A stretch of 64,000 nucleotides of DNA from Bacteroidota bacterium (lineage in GTDB: Bacteria > Bacteroidota > Bacteroidia > UKL13-3). The notes beneath the pieces are model-generated. The model searched no databases and was not told the DNA's origin. It worked only from the letters and a program-made list of their open reading frames with translations. How positions within the stretch are numbered: the stretch's first letter is position 1; every line of letters begins with the position of its first letter. Location of the stretch: the NCBI GenBank assembly GCA_027482225.1, contig JAIXWD010000001.1, positions 28,053 to 92,052 of the forward strand. Reading direction: 5' to 3'. Shown piece by piece: positions 8,347 through 16,992 of the stretch. Position numbers and translations under genes: made by a program.

Positions 8347-9387
8347 TTAATTATTTAATTTATTGTAGAGGGTCAAAAACTCCAGAAATAAAGCAGTTGT
8401 TAAAGCTGATGAACCAAAATAATTAACAGGCTCATCATTATCTAAATTTTTATCATAAATGATGTTACTAGAGTAATAAGGAAAAGCTAATCTGAAGGCG
8501 CCTTCTTTTAAATTTTTAACACAAATAGTTAATAAATCGGTGTAGTTATATAAGCGTATTTTAAAAAGTAGTACTGAGTTAAGTAAAAACAAGTGATCTA
8601 TGCTAAATTCTCGATTTCTCAAATCGTTAAAAAGTGCATCAATTTGTTTTAATATGAGCTGTTCGGGCAATAGTAGTTCGTCATATTTTTCCTCGGAGTA
8701 TAGCTTAGCGTATGAGTAGGTACAATAATATTTATTGTAATAGCGACATTCCATGGTATTGTTTTTAAAATCATTTATCACTTTGTTCCAAACTTCTGTA
8801 TTTGCCTTTGTTTTACCAGTATAAAGTAAAATATTACAGTTCATTGAAAACTCTTTATCAGACAGAGAAATATTTAGCTTTTTTAAATATAGTGCTTTAA
8901 TGTTATGTATGACTAATTTTAAGTTCGTTTTAAATGGGATTTTAGTTTTTGTAAAGTTGGGAGTAATCCATGTTTTATAGTTGTTCTCCTTATCTATAAA
9001 GCAGTCTAAAAACGGTATATTATCAATATTATAGTCTGATTTTTTGAGTACGGTAGAGCAAATTGCTGTTGCGTCAGTATCATACAGCAAATAATTGTAG
9101 CCTTGCCCTGAAGAGTATTTCCAAATGCGTTTATCTAGGCTTTGATTTAAAAGGAAATTTATACTTTTTGAAATGATATTACTTGATTTATTGTTATTAA
9201 TACTTTGTAAGGCAAGTATAACAACTGCGGTATCATAAGGTGGAAACCCCCAGCTAATCCATTCTTTTTTTTGATTTGCAGAATAGAAATAAAAGGATTG
9301 ATAGCTACCATCGTCATGCTGTATTCTATTTAAATAGGCAATTAAAATATCAATTTGACTATTTATTTCTACATTAGTTAATAGCAT
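8347..9387 (-). CDS. Prenyltransferase/squalene-cyclase-type alpha/alpha-toroid protein
   Basis: 346 residues, no signal peptide. The N-terminal part shows toroid-repeat hallmarks: HDDGSYQSF (from about 24), PPYDTAVVILAL (49-60) and LYDTDATAIC (101-110). D103-T-D105-A-T-A resembles the DxDDTA motif of class II terpene cyclases, keeping the middle aspartate that serves as general acid in that family. The protein is about half the size of a normal squalene-hopene or class II diterpene cyclase, so it could be a minimal cyclase or a non-catalytic relative. It overlaps the P450 gene by 14 bp and lies 42 bp upstream of UbiA. Cyclisation of an isoprenoid is inference. Confidence 0.65.
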   Translation of the reverse strand: MLLTNVEINSQIDILIAYLNRIQHDDGSYQSFYFYSANQKKEWISWGFPPYDTAVVILALQSINNNKSSNIISKSINFLLNQSLDKRIWKYSSGQGYNYLLYDTDATAICSTVLKKSDYNIDNIPFLDCFIDKENNYKTWITPNFTKTKIPFKTNLKLVIHNIKALYLKKLNISLSDKEFSMNCNILLYTGKTKANTEVWNKVINDFKNNTMECRYYNKYYCTYSYAKLYSEEKYDELLLPEQLILKQIDALFNDLRNREFSIDHLFLLNSVLLFKIRLYNYTDLLTICVKNLKEGAFRLAFPYYSSNIIYDKNLDNDEPVNYFGSSALTTALFLEFLTLYNKLNN

Positions 9388-10555
9388 ATTTTGTATTTAT
9401 TTCCGAAATCCTAACAACGCCCTTTATTTCAAAAATAGGTTCTTTGTCTAAAATAGTTAGTGTACCATCTAGTTTAAAAATATTATGTAGAAAATTGAGT
9501 GCAACTCTGAATGAGGCAAATTGACCGATACATGAAATTTGTCCCCTGCCAAAAGCTAAGTGGCTTTTTTCTCTATTAAATTTAATTGTTGTGGGCTCTT
9601 TAAAAACATTTTTATCCAAATTAGCGGCCCCTATAAATAAAGCAATTAAATCCCCTTTCTTAAAATTTATTCCTTTAAAATTTACATTTTCCGTGGCTGT
9701 TCTAAATGTAATAAAGTTAGGTGAATAAATGCGTAGTACTTCATGGGCAATAATTGTAAGATCTTTGTGATTACCGCAAAAATAAGTTTGACTATAATTA
9801 GTTAAAATGAAATAAACAAAAGTACTTACAAAACTTGCTACGTTTTCAATGGAAGTATATATAACAGTTGTGTAAAAAAAGGGAAGTTCGTTTTTGTCAT
9901 ATCCGCCCTCAATACTAAATTCGCTTAATAATTCACGGATTAAAGGTGGAATGTTTTCGTCATTAATATTATCTCTTAATAATTGCTCTAGAGAATTTCT
10001 ATCACTAAAAATTTCTTTTGTTTTTTGACGCAGCACTTCACAAGAAAAGTCTTCGTGTTCAGGGTTAAAAATTGGTAGCGCATGTATAAACCCTAAATCA
10101 TTTAGTGCATTTAGCAGGATAACAGGGTTAATAATATGTTCTACAAGATTGAAAACCGTATTTTTAGGTAAATCATCTATTAATAGATTAAATACTTTCG
10201 TCTGAAAGGCATTGTTTTCAAATTGCAAGCGCTTTGATAAGAAGTCCAGAATCTTTACCGCATTGCGCTTATTATGCATATGCCTTTCTTTATCTATTTG
10301 AAAATAAATTCTATTTAAAGATGTATGCATAGGAGAAACTCCAAAATTCTCCATAAACAACGCTTCCCTCACAACTTCATATTTAAATGCGCAAAACAAA
10401 TTGATTTCAGGAATATAACATAAGTCACCCTTTAAATGATAAATGGAGTGGTTATTATGCAGCGTAATAAGATCACTCTGTTGTATTACAAAACTTGTAG
10501 TGTGGTTTTTATTATGAGAAAGCCCACTTATAATTTTTTTAAGCCAATTCAACAT
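9374..10555 (-). CDS. Cytochrome P450
   Basis: 393 residues, the usual length of soluble bacterial P450s, with no membrane anchor. The heme-binding loop is AFGRGQISCIG with axial ligand Cys342. The K-helix ExxR is E272-V-L-R275, followed by the expected RTATEN and NFKKGDLIALFIGAANLD segments. The I-helix reads YTSIENVAS near 233-241: Glu237 is in place but the usual following Thr is Asn238, an unusual proton-relay residue. Ferredoxin and reductase partners are not encoded nearby. It probably oxidises the product of the adjacent isoprenoid enzymes. It starts 43 bp after the flavoprotein gene. Confidence 0.93.
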   Translation of the reverse strand: MLNWLKKIISGLSHNKNHTTSFVIQQSDLITLHNNHSIYHLKGDLCYIPEINLFCAFKYEVVREALFMENFGVSPMHTSLNRIYFQIDKERHMHNKRNAVKILDFLSKRLQFENNAFQTKVFNLLIDDLPKNTVFNLVEHIINPVILLNALNDLGFIHALPIFNPEHEDFSCEVLRQKTKEIFSDRNSLEQLLRDNINDENIPPLIRELLSEFSIEGGYDKNELPFFYTTVIYTSIENVASFVSTFVYFILTNYSQTYFCGNHKDLTIIAHEVLRIYSPNFITFRTATENVNFKGINFKKGDLIALFIGAANLDKNVFKEPTTIKFNREKSHLAFGRGQISCIGQFASFRVALNFLHNIFKLDGTLTILDKEPIFEIKGVVRISEINTKYAIN

Positions 10556-10598
10556 TTAAGTTATAATTTTTCAGTTTTGTTTTACACTTATCTTAAGT

Positions 10599-11831
10599 CT
10601 AATTTACCTTTTGTTTAAAGCGGCTGATAAGTTTTAGTGTTTCTGATTCATCTGTAAGCCAAGGAAAGTATAGAGAAGTATCTTCAAATGTTGATAGTAA
10701 AAAGTTGCAAAGAGGTTTGTTTTGAGCCGCTAGATCAAAAACCGTATTCAAATGTCCGTTTTTACTACCTTGTGTCATCATGGTATTAATCTCATATATT
10801 TCGGTCATCGTTTTTATGCTCAAATTTTCGTATGAGTGAGCCAGTATGTGCAAGTTATTATTATACAATAAAATATTTTCAACTAGCGATTTTGCCATTA
10901 GGAGTCCACTGTTATATCCTTGACCAACTATTGGATCACTTTTGCTAATCGTTTCCCCAACTCCTAAATACAAGTTATTCCCTATAAAATGGGTAGGTTT
11001 TTTAAAATATGAATTAGAGTTAGAAATTTTAAAATCAACGTCCACAAATTCTCCGTGTTTAATAAGTGACAGGAAATTGTCCATACTTTTTGGTAGCATA
11101 TCTTTTAATAGCTCTAATGCTTGTTCACTTGTTAATTTATTAGAGAAGTGGTCCCATTGTCCTCCCTTTAAAACATTAATAGTAATATTAAGTGTATAAG
11201 CTTCTATTGCGTGTAAAAAGGGGTATACAAGTATTTCTGCAAAATTATGTATATAGTATACAGATACTTTTTTTTCAAACTTAGAATAGTTTAAAGAATC
11301 AATTTTTAAGTTAAAGAAGAATACAACTCTCTCTTTTTTGTAACAGTCTGTTGGAAGTGCATTTAGGTTCTTAAATACATGAGATAAACTTTTCCCAGCA
11401 CCAATGATATTGATATTAGACTCTGATTTTGTCAACTGGGTTTCTAAATCATCTTCACTAACTAAATTAATCGTTGATTTATTATTAATTTCATTTAAAA
11501 AATAGTCTAACCTTAACCTATTATCAATAGCATACACTTCAGATGTATAATATCCTCTTGTGCTACGATAAACAGATAGATTTTCGTTAAATGAAAATGA
11601 TTCATAGTTTGTTAGCTTTGGTGCTTGTTTAATGATATTTTGAGGGATATATTTTTCTTCTGTGTTTCGTGTAATTGAATTTATTATTGGATTTGATAGG
11701 CTTTTCCCAAAACTGAATCTTTCAAATTTGTTTTTAGTAAAGAAGGTGTGTTCAATGCCCTTATCTGCAAGCATTAATGAAGTTATTAAACTAACTGTAC
11801 TTTTTCCCCAAATGGTAATTTTAGATTTCAC
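10599..11831 (-). CDS. FAD-dependent monooxygenase, styrene-monooxygenase (StyA)-like
   Basis: 410 residues starting at a GTG (11829-11831). The N-terminal nucleotide-binding strand reads ITIWGKSTVSLITSLMLADKG; it lacks the classic GxGxxG but fits the looser StyA/lycopene-cyclase-like variant. AIDNRLRLDYFL (101-112), INIIGAGKSLS (140-150) and GETISKSDPIVGQG (292-305) match conserved FAD-contact blocks of StyA-type epoxidases. These use reduced flavin from a separate reductase; none is encoded here. Epoxidation of an alkene on an isoprenoid is a plausible role. It is the first gene of the minus-strand operon reaching down to position 1. Confidence 0.7.
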   Translation of the reverse strand: MKSKITIWGKSTVSLITSLMLADKGIEHTFFTKNKFERFSFGKSLSNPIINSITRNTEEKYIPQNIIKQAPKLTNYESFSFNENLSVYRSTRGYYTSEVYAIDNRLRLDYFLNEINNKSTINLVSEDDLETQLTKSESNINIIGAGKSLSHVFKNLNALPTDCYKKERVVFFFNLKIDSLNYSKFEKKVSVYYIHNFAEILVYPFLHAIEAYTLNITINVLKGGQWDHFSNKLTSEQALELLKDMLPKSMDNFLSLIKHGEFVDVDFKISNSNSYFKKPTHFIGNNLYLGVGETISKSDPIVGQGYNSGLLMAKSLVENILLYNNNLHILAHSYENLSIKTMTEIYEINTMMTQGSKNGHLNTVFDLAAQNKPLCNFLLSTFEDTSLYFPWLTDESETLKLISRFKQKVN

Positions 11832-11959
11832 CTTTTTTTAATTATAAAAACTGATTATTCCATTCTAAAAGAGATGACTTTATGTTCTGTACAAGGTAGT
11901 TTTTTTAAATTTATACTACGAACAACATTAAATCATTGCTACATACAACAAACTTAAAC

Positions 11960-11967
11960 CAAAGATA
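11960..11967 (-). promoter_or_regulatory. Putative Bacteroidota -7 promoter element
   Basis: The minus strand reads TATCTTTG, an exact match to the Bacteroidota -7 consensus TAnnTTTG, about 130 bp upstream of the flavoprotein GTG. The -33 element is weak (a GTTGTTT-like stretch around 11986-11992 instead of TTTG). It is the best promoter candidate in the 278-bp AT-rich spacer 11832-12109, which holds no gene that I can support. Confidence 0.35.
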
Positions 11968-12109
11968 GGTATTTTATAAATACTTAAACAACACGTATTT
12001 TTGGGAAACACAAATTGTTTAATTAGAGTAGACTATAGCTACAGGAATTTTAGCCAATAGGGATAACGACAAATGAAAAGTGATTTAAAACAGGTGCAAC
12101 ATGAAAATG

Positions 12110-12952
12110 TTAGTTGTTTTTAAGTTCATTCAAAAAGGAATGAATTTTTTGGATATATTCAATCTCGAATACTTTTCCACTCTCTAGGCCTAAACACCAA
12201 TCAGTGATATACTCTACTGAAAATGTTGGTAGTAATTTAAATGCTGAGTTTTCGTTTTTAGTAAAAGTACCCAAAGGGCTAAAACCTTCATTTGAAACAA
12301 GGTTTATATCAGGTAAAATTACCGATAAGTTATTCAAATATTGGTAAATACTCCACCTTACATCCCATGAAACATTACCACCCTTTGTGTTATATAGGGT
12401 ATATAAAATATCATCTAAAGCGGGGTTTCCTGAAAATTTAGATTCAAAAAACGTATCCGACTTTGGTAATTTGCACCACTTGTTTTTCCATGTTGCCCAA
12501 CCCCAATATGGCAATCCAAATCTACTTTTAAAGCAGCAAGTATGAATTGTATTATTAATTAAGTTTGAACCAATTACAGATCCAATATTTGAATCTTCTT
12601 TAAATAAATTTAGTGTTAGGTTGCAAAAATCAAAAAAAGAATGTGAAGGCACATTATCATCTTCTAATATAATAATTTGTTCTTCTTTTTCAAAAATTGT
12701 ATCTAATCCAAAATCAACAATTTTTGAAATTCCTAAATGTTCGTTTGGAGATAATAAAACTATGTTCAATCTATCGTTAAAAGAATTAACAATCCTTACA
12801 ACTTCCTTTTGGTATTCTAAATCAGTATTGTTTCTTGTTAAATCAGAGACGATATAAAGTATTTGAGGGGAATAAGCTAAAACTTGATTTAAAATCGAAT
12901 CAAGTGATTTTGATTTTATAAATGTAAACAAAATTACATTGGTCTTATTCAT
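12110..12952 (-). CDS. Glycosyltransferase, GT-A family 2-like
   Basis: 280 residues, cytoplasmic, ATG start. LEDDNVPSHSFFDFC (from about residue 96) carries the acidic metal-binding motif of GT-A enzymes. The later YWGWATWKNKW block is typical of a family 2-like group common in capsule and O-antigen loci. The start overlaps the orphan gene by 8 bp, which in turn overlaps the radical SAM gene, so the three form a translationally coupled unit. Donor sugar unknown. No terminator hairpin is obvious in the 278 bp downstream. Confidence 0.75.
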   Translation of the reverse strand: MNKTNVILFTFIKSKSLDSILNQVLAYSPQILYIVSDLTRNNTDLEYQKEVVRIVNSFNDRLNIVLLSPNEHLGISKIVDFGLDTIFEKEEQIIILEDDNVPSHSFFDFCNLTLNLFKEDSNIGSVIGSNLINNTIHTCCFKSRFGLPYWGWATWKNKWCKLPKSDTFFESKFSGNPALDDILYTLYNTKGGNVSWDVRWSIYQYLNNLSVILPDINLVSNEGFSPLGTFTKNENSAFKLLPTFSVEYITDWCLGLESGKVFEIEYIQKIHSFLNELKNN

Positions 12953-13772
12953 GACTATTTATAAAATTAGATAAGTAATTAATACTTGGCAATATAGAAT
13001 TATTCGCAAAATCAGTTAAGTAAACAGAGCAAAGATTATGATGCTGATTAAATGCTGGACAAACAAGATTTAAGTGAAACATTTCTTTAAATGTAATTAC
13101 TTCTTTTGGAATTAGTGCAATTAATCGGTCCTTAAATAAGGCATCTCCTCCAATATATACATACTTAAAATTCTGAGGATTATTCAATTTCGCAATTTCT
13201 ACACCTCTAATATTTTCAAATTGCACATAATGTTGTTGAATAGCTGGATACAAATCTATGGGGTTTAAATACCCGTAAATTTCTGTCTGGCATTTTAAAC
13301 CATCAATAGTATTGTAGACCCCTAGCGATTCAGACAATAAGTTTACGCCAAAAGGTATTTCAATGGAGTCTATAAGCTCTTTTTCCTCGGGCATCAACTT
13401 CAAGCATCTCAAATAATAGCCATATTCTATATTATCATTAATTAGTTTGACCTTAATTGAAAAAGTAATACCTCCTCCATTGGAAAATTTTTCTAAAACT
13501 AGCGGACTTCTATTTTCAATATTTTTCTCAAACATCTGATATAGTTCTGATATTGGAAAGTCGTTAATAGAAATTGAATCCGCAAAAACAACGAAATAAA
13601 ATTTAACAGAAGTAACTTCGTTTCCTTCGAAATTAAATCCCATATAGGAAACTTTTTCACCTTTAAAAGAATTCCAAAAAGAGATAATTTTTGAGGAATA
13701 TTCACACTCTTCTATATTATCAGTAACTTTATCAATTGCGTATTTTATAAAAAACTTATTAGTATGGATCAT
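12945..13772 (-). CDS. Protein of unknown function between radical SAM enzyme and glycosyltransferase
   Basis: 275 residues with no signal peptide or membrane helix. I do not recognise the family. It is rich in beta-strand-like hydrophobic/aromatic runs (SVKFYFVVFADS near 55-66, FKYVYIGGDALF in the second half) and has several Cys and His near the C-terminus (CPAFNQHHNLC). It overlaps the radical SAM gene by 14 bp and the glycosyltransferase by 8 bp, so its product is probably needed in similar amounts. It could be a tailoring enzyme or a partner of the radical SAM protein; nothing in the sequence decides this. Confidence 0.6.
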   Translation of the reverse strand: MIHTNKFFIKYAIDKVTDNIEECEYSSKIISFWNSFKGEKVSYMGFNFEGNEVTSVKFYFVVFADSISINDFPISELYQMFEKNIENRSPLVLEKFSNGGGITFSIKVKLINDNIEYGYYLRCLKLMPEEKELIDSIEIPFGVNLLSESLGVYNTIDGLKCQTEIYGYLNPIDLYPAIQQHYVQFENIRGVEIAKLNNPQNFKYVYIGGDALFKDRLIALIPKEVITFKEMFHLNLVCPAFNQHHNLCSVYLTDFANNSILPSINYLSNFINSHE

Positions 13773-14766
13773 AACTGGTTTTTCTATGACAATTTATCAT
13801 CCCACAATTTTTTGTGCAATCAAACATAATATCGCGAGCTTTTTGTGCATTTTTTGAATACCAAACATCTTCCAAATGAAGATTTCTGTAGTTTCCAATT
13901 GTATTATGAGGCATTATTTCATGCATATGCAAGCATAGTTGCACCGATCCATTAGCATCTATGAATATGTTTTTGTTTGCAGAGTTACAAGTGCCATGTT
14001 CTAAATCTTTAGGCCTGTAAATTTCTTTTTTCATTAGTTCGAGATCAAAAGTGTTTGTTCCCATGAACTTATCATCTTTGTATGTAGCAATAATTTTATC
14101 AATTTGCTGCTCAGTCTTTTTTAAATCTTTAAAAAAATATTTTTCAAAAAAAGGATCTTTATTAACTTGTTGATTACGAAGAGTTTCTTTAAGCAATTGA
14201 AAATATACCGCATCTACTTTTAGCGTATTTCTTGCGAATTCAATATAATCTCCCCACAGATGTATATTTTCATTAAAAATTATGGAATGAGTGTATATAT
14301 TAGTTTTTAAATTATGCTTATTTCGAAGCTTAACAAGTTTAGGGATTATGTTTATTAAATGCCGATAAGACTCTGATTTTCCTCGAATAAAACTGTGAAT
14401 TTTTTCTATATGACTATCCAGAGATAAAAGTAGAAACTCTGGACCATACTTTACTACATCGAACAAATTGTCATCATTTATAAACGAGCCATTTGTATTA
14501 GAAATAACCGGAATATTATTACGCTTACCTTCCTCACAAATGGCAAAAAATTCATCATATTTTAACATAGTTTCACCACCGGTTAATATCACTTTTGCTT
14601 GTGGATTTAGATTGGATATTTCTTTAACTGCCCTCAGTTTTTCTTTGGTGGATATTGCCTCAGCTGATTCATTAGTCATCCATTGGTGACATTGTTTACA
14701 TCGAAAATTACAAGTTGTTGTAATCTCAATAATCAAGTATTGAGGTGGGGCTATTTGGGTATCCAT
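13759..14766 (-). CDS. Radical SAM enzyme with SPASM-like C-terminal domain
   Basis: 335 residues. The 4Fe-4S/SAM motif CNFRCKQC (Cys19, Cys23, Cys26) lies near the N-terminus and GGE of the SAM-binding strand is at 63-65. The C-terminal part has Cys260, Cys278, Cys317, Cys321 and Cys326 around an IFIDANGSVQLC segment, as expected for a SPASM/twitch auxiliary cluster domain. SPASM proteins modify peptides, but related ones act on sugars and cofactors. No precursor peptide is evident nearby, and the glycan locus argues for a sugar or small-molecule substrate. It is the first gene of a three-gene overlapping unit. Confidence 0.82.
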   Translation of the reverse strand: MDTQIAPPQYLIIEITTTCNFRCKQCHQWMTNESAEAISTKEKLRAVKEISNLNPQAKVILTGGETMLKYDEFFAICEEGKRNNIPVISNTNGSFINDDNLFDVVKYGPEFLLLSLDSHIEKIHSFIRGKSESYRHLINIIPKLVKLRNKHNLKTNIYTHSIIFNENIHLWGDYIEFARNTLKVDAVYFQLLKETLRNQQVNKDPFFEKYFFKDLKKTEQQIDKIIATYKDDKFMGTNTFDLELMKKEIYRPKDLEHGTCNSANKNIFIDANGSVQLCLHMHEIMPHNTIGNYRNLHLEDVWYSKNAQKARDIMFDCTKNCGMINCHRKTSYDPY

Positions 14767-14887
14767 TTTTATCGACTATAACCTATTTCTTACAAAAATA
14801 GGGCTTAAATTATAATATTCAGACATGTAAATACTTTTAAATTATGATTGTTGATTTCAAGATTGTAAAATGTTTTTTTACTTTACA

Positions 14888-15601
14888 CTAATCTTGCTTT
14901 TTCCAACCAGCAGGATAAGAACCAATCATAACAATTTCATTTGAAATTTGATGAAGAGCTCTGTAATAGTCTACTGCGTCTCTGCAACCAAATAGATCTA
15001 CATAATAATCGTCAAGCACACACCATCCTCCATTATTAATTTTTGGATAAAAGCTATCTAACGCAGTTAAAGTTGGATCATATGCATCAACATCTATATG
15101 TAAAAATGCGATTGATTGAATTGGGGCAATCTTAGCAGTATTCTCAATAAACCCTGAAACAATTCGAACCTTATCTGAAACTTCAAATTTTTCAAATAAA
15201 TTAAAAACACACGTTTCAGATGATAAACTTTCAAAGTATTTATTAGTACCAAATAGCTTAATGGAATCAACATCTTTTTGTTTTGTTAATTGTGAATCAT
15301 TAAACCCCTTAAATGAATCGAATAACCATAGGTTCCCTTGAAATCTCTTTTCTTTGAACAAAGACCATAAATACAGAGCAGCACCCCCTTTGAAGACTCC
15401 GACCATAACTATATCACCAACTACTTTTTGTTCACAAATTTCATCAATTATTTTGATAATACTTTTGAAGAAAGGCTCTTCAATTAGTGTAAGGCAAGCC
15501 TTATCTTTAATTAAATCCTTCACGTGATCAATTGAACAAATTTTAGTCGGAGCATTAATATAAGAATATATTTCTTGTGATTTTGATGCTTTTACTGTCA
15601 T
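14888..15601 (-). CDS. TylF/MycF-family SAM-dependent O-methyltransferase
   Basis: 237 residues. Class I methyltransferase features: a SAM-binding GVFKGG (68-73), LFDSFKGF (93-100), and the metal-binding acidic motif HIDVDAYDPT (168-177), followed by VLDDYY (195-200). The C-terminal GCRDAVDYYR is characteristic of the TylF/MycF sugar O-methyltransferase group. In this locus it most likely methylates a glycan residue, possibly a chain-terminating cap, since it lies directly downstream of the ABC exporter genes. It has its own 121-bp and 92-bp flanks. Confidence 0.8.
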   Translation of the reverse strand: MTVKASKSQEIYSYINAPTKICSIDHVKDLIKDKACLTLIEEPFFKSIIKIIDEICEQKVVGDIVMVGVFKGGAALYLWSLFKEKRFQGNLWLFDSFKGFNDSQLTKQKDVDSIKLFGTNKYFESLSSETCVFNLFEKFEVSDKVRIVSGFIENTAKIAPIQSIAFLHIDVDAYDPTLTALDSFYPKINNGGWCVLDDYYVDLFGCRDAVDYYRALHQISNEIVMIGSYPAGWKKQD

Positions 15602-15693
15602 TTAGTAAGATATTTATTGTTAATATTTTGTCTTCGTTTTATTCAGAAAGTCGAATAGGATATAAAGAAAACTAGTATTGAAAATAATTGTAA

Positions 15694-16992
15694 CTAAGAA
15701 TCATTGTTTTGATTTATTATTTTCCATTTAAGGAGAGGTAAAATTAGACCAACTGGCATATTTAGTTTACCAAGGTCAATAAAATTTTCAAGCACAACAG
15801 TTACTCGAAAAAATAGAAGATTGGTGTAAGTAGCAACTATATCATATACTGAAAGAGCTTCTTTTATCTGATCTTCATTTAATTGCTCATTTATAGGAAA
15901 GGTCCCAGATACATTGCTATTCTTAACAAAGGTAATGCCAATCGAATATATATTTGAACTAAGAAATCCGGCTGGTATTTCGCATGATATCAAATATTTT
16001 CTAACCTCTTGCTGTACAAAATCATAAGAAGATAGTAGTGGAGATGTTACAAAAATAACAACTCCATTTGCATCCGAAATTATAAGAAATAGGTCTAATG
16101 TATCTTCTTTTATGTGTTTGTAATATTCAATTTCAATATAGATTGGCAAGTTAGTAGAAAGACTGTTTTTTTCTTTATTTTCTTGTTTTAACGTTAAAGA
16201 CAAAAGTGTGAGAACAGAGGAGTTCATTTGCCCTTTGAATTCAACTATTTTAACAGGACATTGGTGTATCTCTATATCAGTTTTTTCTATTGCTACTGAT
16301 GCATAATTAACTAATGTATTTTGATTACTTTCATTTTGTATTATTCTACCCAAATCAACTTCAATTATTTGATTACATAAGGAAAGCTCGTTCAGATTGT
16401 GACTAATAACCACAATTGTTTTACCAGATGATTTAAGTTTCATTATTTTCTGTCTTGATACATGGGTGAATGTAGCATCACCCACACTCATTACCTCATC
16501 AAATAAATAAATATCAAAATCTAAGTGCGCTAAAATGCTAAATGCCAATCTTAGATACATGCCATTTGAGTAATTCTTAACAGGCTCTTCAATAAAGCGC
16601 TCAATGCCACTAAATGCAATAATTTCATGGTACTTATCTTTTATCTCTTTTTTGCTAAAACCAAGTAGTTGTCCATGTAAAAATACATTTTCTCTTCCAG
16701 ATAGCTCAGGATGAAATCCAGCTCCAATATCTAAAATACTTGCAACTTTACCCTTTATTGTTACCGAACCACTAGTTGGTTTAGTTACGCCCGACATAAT
16801 TTTCAAAAGTGTACTTTTCCCGCTGCCATTAGGGCCAATAATCCCAACTGCTTCCCCTTTTCTTATTTCAAATGAAACATCGTTAAGTGCCCAAAGTTCT
16901 TGAGTGGTATTCCCATCAACATCTTTTGTAGGATGTTTAAGTATGTATTTTTTTGATAAGTTTTTTACCTGAATTGCTATATCTTGACTCAT
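15694..16992 (-). CDS. ABC transporter ATP-binding protein, Wzt-type polysaccharide exporter
   Basis: 432 residues. The ATPase domain (about 1-225) has Walker A GPNGSGKST (53-61), a slightly changed signature YSNGM (141-145), Walker B IYLFDE (161-166) and an H-loop His198. The DEVMSVGD form of the Walker B/D-loop is typical of Wzt/TagH-type polysaccharide exporters. Residues about 240-425 form a beta-rich extension like the Wzt carbohydrate-binding domain, which recognises the finished glycan. The start overlaps the permease gene by 4 bp. Confidence 0.9.
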   Translation of the reverse strand: MSQDIAIQVKNLSKKYILKHPTKDVDGNTTQELWALNDVSFEIRKGEAVGIIGPNGSGKSTLLKIMSGVTKPTSGSVTIKGKVASILDIGAGFHPELSGRENVFLHGQLLGFSKKEIKDKYHEIIAFSGIERFIEEPVKNYSNGMYLRLAFSILAHLDFDIYLFDEVMSVGDATFTHVSRQKIMKLKSSGKTIVVISHNLNELSLCNQIIEVDLGRIIQNESNQNTLVNYASVAIEKTDIEIHQCPVKIVEFKGQMNSSVLTLLSLTLKQENKEKNSLSTNLPIYIEIEYYKHIKEDTLDLFLIISDANGVVIFVTSPLLSSYDFVQQEVRKYLISCEIPAGFLSSNIYSIGITFVKNSNVSGTFPINEQLNEDQIKEALSVYDIVATYTNLLFFRVTVVLENFIDLGKLNMPVGLILPLLKWKIINQNNDS

